Assembly: GCA_937927515.1 (NCBI GenBank)
Contig: CALBDO010000015.1
Location: forward strand, 1 to 64,000
Source: Candidatus Kapaibacterium sp.
GTDB taxonomy: Bacteria; Bacteroidota; Ignavibacteria; Kapaibacteriales; UBA2268
Direction of reading: 5' to 3'
Length of the DNA stretch: 64,000 nt
Part shown: piece by piece, positions 44,371-53,757 of the stretch
How the letters are laid out: each line of letters begins with the position of its first letter
How positions within the stretch are numbered: position 1 is the first letter of the stretch
Notes under the pieces: model-generated
What the model was told of the DNA's origin: nothing
Database searches by the model: none
What the model saw: the letters and a program-made list of their open reading frames with translations, nothing else
Program-made: the position numbers and the translations under genes

Positions 44371-45295
44371 AGTTGCTGGTATCGAGGTCAATCCATTGAT
44401 TCCGCCACTTGTTGCATTTCTGATTTCAGTCCTAACTTCCTCTGGTGGAATAAGCGGTGCATTTATTTTGTTACCATTTCAAGTTAGCGTTCTGGGATTT
44501 ACATCTCCAGCAGTTAGTGCTACCAATCAACTTTACAATGTTGTTGCAATCCCAAGCGGTGTGTATAGGTACATTCGAGAAGGCAGAATGGTTTGGCCTC
44601 TGACGTGGATTGTAATAGCTGGGACTTTGCCAGGTGTTCTCATTGGTGCAATTCTAAGGATTAATTATTTTTCCAATCCCGAGACTTTCAAAATTTTTGC
44701 TGGTTTAGTTCTCATTTACATTGCTATTAGACTTATTCGAGAGAATTTGTCGAGAAAAAAACCAAAAACAATTGAAGTAGAGGAAAAATTCAACGAAATC
44801 GCAAAATCGTACAGAACTCAAAAAGGGACGCTCAAACTACCACGAGCAAAGGTTTTGAAATTTAATTTAAATACTCTCGAATACGAGTTTGTTGACAATA
44901 TCTTTAAAGTCAAAACTATACCAATTTTTTTAATTAGTACCATAGTTGGCATAGTTGGTGGTATTTATGGCATCGGAGGTGGGGCTATTATTGCTCCAAT
45001 TTACGTGACTTTTTTTAACCTCCCGGTTTATACCGTTGCAGGTCCAGCTTTAATGGGAACATTTATAACCTCTGTTTTCGGTGTAATAGTTTACGAAATT
45101 CTTGCACCATTTTATCCTCACCTTTCGGTATCACCAGATTGGAAACTTGGAATCCTTTTTGGGATAGGTGGACTTGTTGGAATGTACGTTGGTGCACGAG
45201 TTCAAAAGTATTTGCCAGCAAAATTCATAAAATTTGTTCTCAGTGCTGCAATTTTAATTCTTGGTTTGCGCTACGTACTCAGCTTCATTTTTTAA
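44360..45295 (+). CDS. TauE/SafE family anion permease
   Basis: 311 residues from the ATG at 44360, which has GAGAGG five bases upstream; an earlier in-frame start adds eight residues and is less likely. Two TauE/SafE-type halves are visible: LISVLTSSGGISGAFILLPFQ near residue 19 with the SPAVSATNQLYNVVA motif, and a second half starting TIVGIVGGIYGIGGGAIIAP near residue 203 with GPALMGTFITS. A long cytoplasmic loop lies between. The family moves sulfite, sulfoacetate, taurine or related anions. It overlaps the glycosyltransferase end and precedes a porin and a YeeE permease. Confidence 0.9.
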   Translation: MYFEVAGIEVNPLIPPLVAFLISVLTSSGGISGAFILLPFQVSVLGFTSPAVSATNQLYNVVAIPSGVYRYIREGRMVWPLTWIVIAGTLPGVLIGAILRINYFSNPETFKIFAGLVLIYIAIRLIRENLSRKKPKTIEVEEKFNEIAKSYRTQKGTLKLPRAKVLKFNLNTLEYEFVDNIFKVKTIPIFLISTIVGIVGGIYGIGGGAIIAPIYVTFFNLPVYTVAGPALMGTFITSVFGVIVYEILAPFYPHLSVSPDWKLGILFGIGGLVGMYVGARVQKYLPAKFIKFVLSAAILILGLRYVLSFIF

Positions 45296-45430
45296 AATTT
45301 TACTTCTATATTTTTCAAAATCCCCAGAGATATAATAAAAACTTAAAAAAGAACATATCAAACTCAGAAAATTTTATTAATTCAAAACTCATAAAAGAAT
45401 TTTTTAATTTACAAATTTACTTAAAGTGTT

Positions 45431-46726
45431 ATGCTTAGATTTGTTTGCCCAATGTTTTTTTTGACATTTAACATGGTATTGTTCAGTTTCGAAGTTACAC
45501 CTTATGCCACTGCTCGTTACAGACTTGAATTGTGGAATGGTATGAACCAGAAGAACTTCGGCAATCCAGAATATATTGGGAAACTAAATGACAAACTTTT
45601 ATTGCAAAGAATAATTATTGGAGCGAATGCTAAACTTAATCCAAAAATCACATTATCATTTGCCATTCAAGATTCCCGTATCTTTGGCTGGTCGCTGAAT
45701 TCCAATAATTTTAAAATTGGCGACTCGGCACGTTACTACCTAATGAACCCACAGGAGGAATTTTTTGATTTTTACTCTTTAAATCTTGTCTGGGACTCTA
45801 TTCTCACTAAGACCAAAATTATAATCGGACGTCAGAAAATCACTTTTGGTGACAACAGGATATTTGGTCCAGGAGAATGGGGAAACACTGGTCGCTGGAA
45901 TTGGGACGCAATACAACTTCTATGGGCAAACGAAAATCATTTCATCTCTGGTTGGGTCGGTGGAACAAAAATTCACGACCCGAAAGTTACATCTGTGCCA
46001 TTTTTCAACACTGAATTCTATGGCGGTGGATTATACTCGAGCTTTTTAATTAATAAATCTTCGAGAATTGAGCCCTTCCTTGCTATTAAAACACCCGGAA
46101 GTGCAAGGTTTATTAATACACAAAATTTTAACTTGCATTGGTTGGGACTGCGTTTCGTCGATTCAAATTTTTCGAATTTACTTTTGGACTTTACTTTTGC
46201 ATTTCAAACTGGTAGACAAAATAAAACTATTGTAAAGGCTTACGGCTTTGTTACTAAACTTGGTTATTTGTTCAAAAACTTACCATTTAGCCCCTTTTTA
46301 TACGTCAGATATACATTTGCAACTGGGGGTAAATCCCAAAATGGTATCAATCGTAAATTCGAACCTGCCTATGGGGCAACCGATAAATACTATGGATGGA
46401 TGAATGTAGTGCAATGGTCAAATTTGAAAAATCCAGAGATTGTCCTCGAATTGTTTCCAATTCAAAAATTGTGGGTCGAGATTAAATATCATTGGTTTTT
46501 CGTTAATGATTTAAACGAAAAAATTCTTGGCTTAAAAGTCGGTCCCAGCAAACATCTCGGTAATGAATTTGATATTTTTATTAATCACAATGTTGACAAG
46601 AATTTAACATTTACAGGAGTTTTGGGATTATTTTCAGTTAAAGATGCGTACACAAGCGCTTTTATTAAACCAGATAATGCTCTATTTTTTGCTTTTCAAT
46701 TATATTATCATATTTCTAAAATTTAG
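45431..46726 (+). CDS. Outer-membrane porin-like protein (alginate-export type)
   Basis: 431 residues. A signal peptide (1-20) leads to a beta-barrel with alternating hydrophobic strands up to a terminal aromatic strand (NALFFAFQLYYHISKI). Segments such as RYRLELWNGMN near residue 28, IIIGRQKITFGDNRIFGPGEWGNTGRWNWDA near residue 133 and FLYVRYTFATGG near residue 292 are typical of the alginate_exp porin family. Alginate itself is unlikely: no polysaccharide genes are near. Between two sulfur-type permeases, it may let small anions cross the outer membrane. The YeeE gene starts 9 bases later. Confidence 0.78.
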   Translation: MLRFVCPMFFLTFNMVLFSFEVTPYATARYRLELWNGMNQKNFGNPEYIGKLNDKLLLQRIIIGANAKLNPKITLSFAIQDSRIFGWSLNSNNFKIGDSARYYLMNPQEEFFDFYSLNLVWDSILTKTKIIIGRQKITFGDNRIFGPGEWGNTGRWNWDAIQLLWANENHFISGWVGGTKIHDPKVTSVPFFNTEFYGGGLYSSFLINKSSRIEPFLAIKTPGSARFINTQNFNLHWLGLRFVDSNFSNLLLDFTFAFQTGRQNKTIVKAYGFVTKLGYLFKNLPFSPFLYVRYTFATGGKSQNGINRKFEPAYGATDKYYGWMNVVQWSNLKNPEIVLELFPIQKLWVEIKYHWFFVNDLNEKILGLKVGPSKHLGNEFDIFINHNVDKNLTFTGVLGLFSVKDAYTSAFIKPDNALFFAFQLYYHISKI

Positions 46727-46735
46727 GAGTAAAAA

Positions 46736-47935
46736 ATGAAGTGGAACTGGAAAATATGGTTTGGTATTTTTTTAATAATTATAATAATTCCTCTCACTAT
46801 CGTATTGCAAACGAATTCTTGGTGGTTGAGTGCCCTACCAGTTGGAATTCTTTTTGGCTTTGCTTTGCAGAAAGGTGACCTTTGCGGTTCTTCTGCTATG
46901 AGTGAAATAATTTTATTTCGAGATAACTCGAAAATCTTTGGTCTTTGGGTTGCAATTGTAAGCTCTATGTTCTTTTTTGCAATTTTAAATCTGTTTGGAA
47001 TTGTCGAACTAGCCCCTAAAAAGTTTATTTGGGCGAATTCTCTTGTTGGTGGTCTAATATTTGGCTTCGGAACTGTTTTAGCTGGAGGCTGTATAAGTGG
47101 TTGTCTTTACAAAGCTGCAGGAGGTAATATAAACTCAATGGTGGCACTCCTAACAATACCACTGGGTATTTCATCCGTCGACTACGGTATCTTTAAATCA
47201 TTCCACGAAAGCCTTTTGAAACTTTCCGCGCCCGAAGCTCTCACATTATATTCTGTGCTAAAATTACCATATTGGCTTTTAGTATTGATTTTTATCATTC
47301 TAACTATTGCCATTTCAGTGGTCAAGGGTAAAAAACAAGGGAACAAATCGATTCGTAGAGAAGTAAGGAATTTAAAATCATTAATTACTCGGCCGTGGAA
47401 ACCTTGGCAAGCTGGAATAATGATTGGCTTTGTAGGAATGCTTGCCTGGCTATCTTCCTTACCCACAGGGCGTAATTATCCCCTTGGGGTTACCCACGGT
47501 GTTAGCTATCTTTATCAGTTCGTAATTGAAAACAACACCGAATTGGTAAAATCGAAACAACCACCGAATACACAATCGCCCAATGTTAAAATACAAACCC
47601 CAGTTCTAAATCAAGCTCAACAAAGTCAACCTCGTAAGTTAAATCTCTGGCTCATGATGCTAACATTAGGCTTGGTTATCGGAGCGTTTTTATCTTCGAA
47701 AATGAGCAATAATTTCGCATTATTGCCAAAACCACCCGAGCAAATTATCGTTGCAGTTATTGGAGGGTTTTTAACTGGACTGGGGGCTGGACTTGCCACT
47801 GGTTGTGTCATCGGAAATATAATCTCCGGTTGGGCTATGATGAGCATCTCTATGTTCATATTTGGTATTGCAACACTTCTCGGTAATTGGTTTGCAACTT
47901 ATGTTTACTTAATTGGAATTGGCAGAGTTAAATGA
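46736..47935 (+). CDS. YeeE/YedE family permease (thiosulfate uptake type)
   Basis: 399 residues with about ten membrane helices. Conserved Cys motifs of the family occur in the helical repeats: KGDLCGSSAMSE near residue 46, GGCISGCLYKAAGG near residue 120 and TGCVIGNIISGW near residue 358. These Cys residues line the substrate path in the thiosulfate transporter TsuA. A polar, Gln-rich loop (about 270-300) lies between the halves. It is the last of three same-strand genes with a TauE/SafE permease and a porin, which fits import or export of thiosulfate or related anions. Confidence 0.9.
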   Translation: MKWNWKIWFGIFLIIIIIPLTIVLQTNSWWLSALPVGILFGFALQKGDLCGSSAMSEIILFRDNSKIFGLWVAIVSSMFFFAILNLFGIVELAPKKFIWANSLVGGLIFGFGTVLAGGCISGCLYKAAGGNINSMVALLTIPLGISSVDYGIFKSFHESLLKLSAPEALTLYSVLKLPYWLLVLIFIILTIAISVVKGKKQGNKSIRREVRNLKSLITRPWKPWQAGIMIGFVGMLAWLSSLPTGRNYPLGVTHGVSYLYQFVIENNTELVKSKQPPNTQSPNVKIQTPVLNQAQQSQPRKLNLWLMMLTLGLVIGAFLSSKMSNNFALLPKPPEQIIVAVIGGFLTGLGAGLATGCVIGNIISGWAMMSISMFIFGIATLLGNWFATYVYLIGIGRVK

Positions 47936-48046
47936 AATAAATTTTTGCCTCAGACACATTGATTTAGCTTTAATTAAAACTTGATGATGTAGGAATAAAA
48001 TTTGTAACTACACGCTAATATTACGAGCCTGATAAGTAAAAACGGA

Positions 48047-48724
48047 TTAAAAATCCCGGCAATAAGTGTAATATAGCTCATTTGTATTTAAATCGAGGGC
48101 ACAAAGATGACCAAGATTCTGCTTGTAAATGCTTCTTGCGTAGACACATCCACCATCTAAAAAGATTTTCCATTGATTTAAGGAATTAATTATTTCATTC
48201 AACGGCATTGGAGTATGACCAACAACGACTTTACGCATTCCTACTTTATGTGGAATTGCTTTTCGACTTCTGCCCCAGACCAAATATTGAGTGTTTTTAA
48301 AAGGGTCCTCTGAATCGAAATCTAAGTCCCCGTGCACCAAGATGTATTTTTCAAGTTCAACATAGAACGGCATTGATTCAAAGAAAAAAATATAACCTTG
48401 CGGTATATCCCTTGGATGGCTTACATTGAAACTATCTAATGTGGTCTGACAACCATTGTACTCCCAATTTATAAGGGCTACAGGGTCTGAGAGAGAATTA
48501 AGCAGCATTTCTTCGTGGTTTCCTCTTATAGCTACAGCCTTTTTCTTTTGCCACAAATCGATGACAAAATCGAGAGTCGGCTTGACTCTTGGACCTCTGT
48601 CTATGAGGTCCCCAAGGAAATAAATAAAATCATCGGAGCTTATTTTGACAACATCGAAAAGTAAGGTCTTCAAAGTATAATAACATCCGTGTACGTCGCC
48701 AACAACAATATTTCTTCTTTCCAT
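48047..48724 (-). CDS. Metallophosphoesterase (PPP-type phosphatase)
   Basis: 225 residues of the calcineurin-like family with the full metal-site set: GDVHGCYYTL near residue 8, GDLIDRGPR near residue 38, RGNHEEML near residue 68, then LVHGDLDF near residue 128 and VGHTPMP near residue 160. The set and length are like bacterial PP1/PrpA or symmetrical diadenosine-tetraphosphate hydrolases, so the substrate may be phosphoprotein or Ap4A. It stands alone on the minus strand between two plus-strand units. Confidence 0.92.
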   Translation of the reverse strand: MERRNIVVGDVHGCYYTLKTLLFDVVKISSDDFIYFLGDLIDRGPRVKPTLDFVIDLWQKKKAVAIRGNHEEMLLNSLSDPVALINWEYNGCQTTLDSFNVSHPRDIPQGYIFFFESMPFYVELEKYILVHGDLDFDSEDPFKNTQYLVWGRSRKAIPHKVGMRKVVVGHTPMPLNEIINSLNQWKIFLDGGCVYARSIYKQNLGHLCALDLNTNELYYTYCRDF

Positions 48725-48810
48725 GGTAAAAATTCTTGGTAAAAAAAAACAAATTTATTTTTTTTCGTCAATAAAAATTATACTTAGTTTCACAAAACTA
48801 ATTTGGACAT

Positions 48811-50952
48811 ATGAAAAATACATTAACCAAAAATCTAACTAAGCGAAAAGACAATACAAATGAAAGCGAAACGAAAATTGAAAAAATTTTATATCTCGGC
48901 AAAGAGCGAGAAGTCGAGCTTTTCAGCAAATTCGATTTTTCTGATTATGACAAAGAAACTATCATTAAGTGGTATAAATTAAACCAGCTTGGTCGAAGAT
49001 TAGACGAAAAGGCAGCGTTGTATCTAAAAATGGCAAAGGGCTGGTCGTATCACGCTCCTTTTGGTGGTCACGATGGAATACAGCTTGCTCTCGGGCAAGT
49101 GTTTCGTCCTGGAAAAGATTTTCTTTTTCCATATTACCGAGATATGCTAACATGTCTTTCTGCTGGTCTCACCCCTTACGAAATAATACTCAATGGTTTA
49201 AGCAAAGAAGAGGATGTCGCTGGTGGTGGTCGGCATATGAGTAATCATTTTGCCAAGCCTTCCATAAGAATCCAAAATGTATCTTCATGTACTGGAAATC
49301 ATGCCCAACACGCTGCTGGATTGGGCAGAGCTATCAAAAGATACAATGGAGACGAAATAGTTTTTTGCTCGACAGGCGAGTCTGCTACTGCCGAAGGCTA
49401 TTACTACGAAGCATTGAATAGCGCATCGAGCGAAAAATTGCCCGTTGTCTTTGTAATACAAAACAACAAGTACGGCATATCCGTGCCATTGCACGAAGTC
49501 ATGGCTAATTTGAATGTTGCAGAAAACTTCTCTGGTCTGAAAAATCTACTTATTGTCAATTGTGATGGTCGCGACCCTTTTGATTCCCACCGAGCTTTGC
49601 TAAAAGCAATTGAATGGGTTAAAAGTGGCAAAGGTGCGGCTATTGTCCACGCTGATTGCGATAGAATCGGTTCACACTCAAACTCTGATAGACACGAAAT
49701 TTACCGAAGTACAGATGAACTTCAACAAGTAAATCGACGCGACCCACTCCTTCAATTTCGTTATCATATCATAAATCGAGGGATAGCAACCGAAGAAGAA
49801 TTACTCGAAATCGAGGCTGAAAATCAAAGAATAATTTTCGAAGCTGCAGATAAAGCAGAACAATCTCCAAATGCAGATGGTTCTCAATGGAATAAATTTA
49901 TATTACCGGAACCATATATATCCAAGGATGCAAATACCGAGGATTACCAACCCGATGTAAATGCCCCGCTTATTTCACTGCGTGAGGCTATAAACCAAAC
50001 ATTGATTGAGGAATTTAAACTTAACCCCCACACTTATCTTTGGGGTCAAGATATTGGAAAGGGAGGTGTGTTCAACGTTGTAAAAGATATGCCGCAAATT
50101 TTTGGCAAAGAACGAGTGTTCAATGCACCAATTGCCGAGGATAATATTGTCGGTACCGCAAATGGTTTCTGTCGCTATCGTGACGATATTCGTGTTGTTA
50201 TCGAAGGAGCTGAGTTTGCCGACTACTTCTGGCCCGCTATGGAACAACTCGTGGAATGTTCGCACGACTATTGGAGAACAAAGGGGCAGTTCACGGCCAA
50301 TATTGTCATTAGACTTGCCAGCGGTGGCTATATCCAAGGAGGTTTGTATCATTCCCAAAACATTGAAGGAGCACTTGTAACTTTACCCGGAATAAGAATT
50401 GTCTCGCCTGCTTTTGCAGACGATGCAGTTGGTTTAATGCGTAATGCAATTCGCTCCCGCGGTGTGACAATGTATTTAGAACCTAAATACCTTTATAATT
50501 TTAAAAATGCATTCGCTCCAAAGCCACACCCTGAATTTGTAGTGCCATTTGGTAAAGCAAAAATTCGGCGCGAAGGAAAAGACGTAACTGTTGTTGCCTA
50601 TGGAACAGCGGTACATCTTTCATTATTTGCTGCAAAGGAATTAGAACGCGAAGGCATATCTGTCGAGGTTATCGACCTTCGCTCGCTAATTCCATGGGAC
50701 GAGGAACTGGTATACAATTCCATCAAGAAGACAAACAGAGTTGTCATTGCTCACGAGGATAAAGTTACCGGGGGATTTGGTGGCGAGATAGCAGCAAGAA
50801 TTTCCGAAAACGCATTTAGATACTTGGATGCACCAATTATTAGAGTAGGTTCAAAGGATGTTCCCGTTGGTTTTGCAAAAGAATACGAAAATGCAATTTT
50901 GCCAAACACAAAGGATGTCGAAGAAGCAATCCGCAGAGTTATGAAATTTTAA
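48811..50952 (+). CDS. Fused 2-oxoacid dehydrogenase E1 (alpha and beta)
   Basis: 713 residues joining the two chains of a thiamine diphosphate dehydrogenase. The alpha part (about 40-370) has YYRDMLTCLSAGL near residue 110, GGGRHMSNHF near residue 138 and the ThDP stretch from STGESATAEG to QNNKYGIS (residues about 187-219); in it GES stands where GDG or GDS is usual. The beta part (about 390-713) has GQDIGKGGVFNVVKDMPQIFGKERVFNAPIAE, with the conserved Glu, and FGGEIAARI near residue 651. Fused E1 of this type serves branched-chain 2-oxoacid dehydrogenases in Bacteroidota. E2 and E3 are not in the window. Confidence 0.9.
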   Translation: MKNTLTKNLTKRKDNTNESETKIEKILYLGKEREVELFSKFDFSDYDKETIIKWYKLNQLGRRLDEKAALYLKMAKGWSYHAPFGGHDGIQLALGQVFRPGKDFLFPYYRDMLTCLSAGLTPYEIILNGLSKEEDVAGGGRHMSNHFAKPSIRIQNVSSCTGNHAQHAAGLGRAIKRYNGDEIVFCSTGESATAEGYYYEALNSASSEKLPVVFVIQNNKYGISVPLHEVMANLNVAENFSGLKNLLIVNCDGRDPFDSHRALLKAIEWVKSGKGAAIVHADCDRIGSHSNSDRHEIYRSTDELQQVNRRDPLLQFRYHIINRGIATEEELLEIEAENQRIIFEAADKAEQSPNADGSQWNKFILPEPYISKDANTEDYQPDVNAPLISLREAINQTLIEEFKLNPHTYLWGQDIGKGGVFNVVKDMPQIFGKERVFNAPIAEDNIVGTANGFCRYRDDIRVVIEGAEFADYFWPAMEQLVECSHDYWRTKGQFTANIVIRLASGGYIQGGLYHSQNIEGALVTLPGIRIVSPAFADDAVGLMRNAIRSRGVTMYLEPKYLYNFKNAFAPKPHPEFVVPFGKAKIRREGKDVTVVAYGTAVHLSLFAAKELEREGISVEVIDLRSLIPWDEELVYNSIKKTNRVVIAHEDKVTGGFGGEIAARISENAFRYLDAPIIRVGSKDVPVGFAKEYENAILPNTKDVEEAIRRVMKF

Positions 50953-53746
50953 GCTTCTGCTTTCTGCCTTTGATTAGTTTGTAAAACTCCTTAAGGGCAA
51001 TACCAGTATAGGAATCCTTGCATTGTGCAATTTTTTGTGGTGTACCGGTACATACGACTCTACCACCTTGTTCGCCACCCTCTGGCCCGAGGTCTACAAC
51101 ATAATCTGCAGAAGCTACTACATACAAATTGTGTTCGATAATTATAACCGTGTTACCATTGGCGACAAGTTTATCGAAACAAACAAGAAGTTTCGATATG
51201 TCATCAAGATGCAAACCAGTTGTTGGCTCGTCGAAAAGTAGGACGACATTTTCTGTGTCGGGTTGGTCTAAGTAAGATGCCAATTTAATTCTTTGTGATT
51301 CTCCACCAGAGAGTGTCGTAGAAGGTTGACCCAGTTTGATATAACCCAAGCCAATATCTTGATAGATTTGAAGTTTTTGCACGATTTTAGGCTCTTCGTA
51401 AAAGAAATCTATGGCTTCGTCAACAGTCATTTCCAAAACATCTACGATGGTTTTATTTTTGTAAAGGAAGTTCAATACTTCTTTTTTATACCGAGAACCC
51501 TTACAAGCCTCGCATACAAGTTGCACATCGGGTAGAAACTGCATATCAATGGTCACGTAACCTTCGCCTTGGCAAACCTCACACCTTCCACCTGGAACAT
51601 TAAACGAGAAATATCCGGGCTTCAATCCTAATTGCTTTGCCAGCGGAGTTTCGGCATACAAATCCCTTATCAGGTCGAAGACTTTTGAAAACGTAGCAAG
51701 AGTCGACCTACTTGATTTGCCTATAGGGTTCTGGTCGACAAGTTCTACGCGAGAGAAAAATCCGTCTACATCAACTTTTTCAAAAGCCGAGGTTGTTGCT
51801 TCGTTCTTGATTGTAATATTGTGCAATCCTTTGTATATCACGTCGTAAAGTAGCGTACTTTTGCCCGAGCCCGAGACACCTGAAATAACAGTTTTCAATC
51901 CTAAAGGTATTTCGAGATAATCGATTTTTAAATTATGCTGGCGTGCATTAAATATTCTTATCGTACCAAGAGGAGTGTCTGGTTCTTTATTTTCAAGTAT
52001 AACTTTCTTTTTTCCGGAAAGGTAAAGACCAGTGATTGAGTCATTAGCTTTCAGAAGTTCTTCGAATGTACCTTGAAATACTAGATTACCGCCTTTTTCG
52101 CCAGCGCCTGGCCCGAGGTCGATTATTAAATCGGCTTGGCGAATGATATCGGGGTCGTGTTCAACAACAATTACAGTATTACCAGCATCACGGAGTTTGA
52201 AAAGTACTTTCATCAGTCGCTCTGTATCCCGTGGATGTAAGCCAATGCTGGGTTCATCGAGCACGAAGAGAGTTTCCACAAGCGACGAGCCTAGTGCATT
52301 TGCAAGCGAAATTCTTTGCATCTCTCCGCCCGAGAGAGTATGAGCAAGTCGCTCCAAAGTCAAGTAATGCAAGCCTATGTCTATTAGTAATTTTAAACGC
52401 CATTTAATGTGCTCGAGAACTTGTCCAACAATTTTGGTTTCGTAATCTGATAGTTGAATGTCCTCGAAAAACTTTAAAAGTTTATCGAGAGGATATTTTA
52501 TAAGTTCTGGAATATTCTTGCCAGCAACGAAGACCTGGCGCGCACTGGTGCGAATTCTCGAGCCACCACAAGCACGGCAAGTTGTAAAACCTCGATAGCG
52601 AGCAAGCATCATCCTATTCTGCACTTTATAGCTTTTTTCCTGTAGGTATCGAAAATACTCATTCAATCCCCAAAAATGCTCATTGCCATTCCAAAGAAAA
52701 TCCATCTCCTCGGGAGTGAAATCTTTAATAGGCTTGTCAACTGAGATACCGCTTTTAGTTGCAGCTTCGAGAATTTCACTCATGATGTTTGTGAAGGAAT
52801 TTGTACGAAATGGATGTAATGCACCTTGGCGTAGACTTTTGCTTTTATCCGGGATTACCAAATCCTCGTTGATGTCCATTATTCTACCAAAACCTTGGCA
52901 TACTGGACATGCCCCATAGGGATTGTTGAACGAAAACAAGCGTGGCTCTGGCTCCTTGTAAATGATTTCGCAATCAGCACATTCGTAATTACTACTAAAT
53001 TTTTTCACGATTTTTTCATCTGGGAAAATAATCCACACCCTGCCAATACCAAAACTGAAAGAAATTTCCAGCGAATCTATAATCCGTGATTTTGTTTCCT
53101 CGTCGTTTTTAAATACAATTCTATCGGCAACGACGGTAAAGTTTTTAAAATGAAAAACATCCTCTAAATTGACTTCTTCAAGGAGCTTAATTTCCCAATC
53201 TTCCAAACTAAACACACGAGTAAATCCTTGCTCGATTATACGTTTTTTAAACTCACTGATTTTCTTGAAATTTTCGCTTGGAGGGAACGATATCAAAAAC
53301 TTTGTGCCTTCTTTCAAATTCTGCTGCAAATAGTGATAAACACTTTGCGGATTGTCTCTTCGAACCTCTTGTTTGCATTTTTTGCAAATTGTTTTACCTA
53401 TTCTACCATAGAGCAGACGCAAGTAATCATAAATTTCTGTCAAAGTACCAACCGTGGAGCGTGGGTTTTTGGCTTGAGTTCTTTGTTGTATAGCGATTGC
53501 TGGAGGAATACCAGAAATGCTTTCAACGTCGGGGCGAGGCATACGTTCTAAAAATTGTCTTGTGTAGGCAGACATAGATTCAACGAAACGCCTTTGACCC
53601 TCTGCATAAATTGTATCAAATGCAAGAGAGGACTTGCCCGAGCCACTCACACCAGTTATAACAACAAGTTTCTTATGTGGAATTTGCAGGCTAATGTTTT
53701 TTAAATTGTGTGTCGATGCTTTTTTTATTTCAATGTATCGCTTCAT
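50939..53746 (-). CDS. uvrA: Excinuclease ABC subunit A
   Basis: The damage-recognition ATPase of nucleotide excision repair. 935 residues. The first Walker A is GVSGSGKSS at 32-40 and the second, GVSGSGKST, is near residue 620. Two LSGGE signatures occur (LSGGEMQRISL and LSGGESQRIKL). Zinc fingers are shown by CKKC near residue 121, CADC with CPVC in the 260-290 region, and CEVC with CEAC near residues 725-755. Walker B is FVLDEPSIGLHP and LLFDEPTTGLHL. Its 3' end overlaps the convergent E1 gene by 14 bases. A DUF58 gene lies 11 bases upstream on the same strand. Confidence 0.98.
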   Translation of the reverse strand: MKRYIEIKKASTHNLKNISLQIPHKKLVVITGVSGSGKSSLAFDTIYAEGQRRFVESMSAYTRQFLERMPRPDVESISGIPPAIAIQQRTQAKNPRSTVGTLTEIYDYLRLLYGRIGKTICKKCKQEVRRDNPQSVYHYLQQNLKEGTKFLISFPPSENFKKISEFKKRIIEQGFTRVFSLEDWEIKLLEEVNLEDVFHFKNFTVVADRIVFKNDEETKSRIIDSLEISFSFGIGRVWIIFPDEKIVKKFSSNYECADCEIIYKEPEPRLFSFNNPYGACPVCQGFGRIMDINEDLVIPDKSKSLRQGALHPFRTNSFTNIMSEILEAATKSGISVDKPIKDFTPEEMDFLWNGNEHFWGLNEYFRYLQEKSYKVQNRMMLARYRGFTTCRACGGSRIRTSARQVFVAGKNIPELIKYPLDKLLKFFEDIQLSDYETKIVGQVLEHIKWRLKLLIDIGLHYLTLERLAHTLSGGEMQRISLANALGSSLVETLFVLDEPSIGLHPRDTERLMKVLFKLRDAGNTVIVVEHDPDIIRQADLIIDLGPGAGEKGGNLVFQGTFEELLKANDSITGLYLSGKKKVILENKEPDTPLGTIRIFNARQHNLKIDYLEIPLGLKTVISGVSGSGKSTLLYDVIYKGLHNITIKNEATTSAFEKVDVDGFFSRVELVDQNPIGKSSRSTLATFSKVFDLIRDLYAETPLAKQLGLKPGYFSFNVPGGRCEVCQGEGYVTIDMQFLPDVQLVCEACKGSRYKKEVLNFLYKNKTIVDVLEMTVDEAIDFFYEEPKIVQKLQIYQDIGLGYIKLGQPSTTLSGGESQRIKLASYLDQPDTENVVLLFDEPTTGLHLDDISKLLVCFDKLVANGNTVIIIEHNLYVVASADYVVDLGPEGGEQGGRVVCTGTPQKIAQCKDSYTGIALKEFYKLIKGRKQKLKIS

Positions 53747-53757
53747 AACCCAAACTT

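Noticed and set aside
50939-50952. Overlap of the E1 and uvrA 3' ends suggesting an error
   Set aside because: Both C-termini are plausible in length and a 14-base convergent overlap is common in compact genomes.
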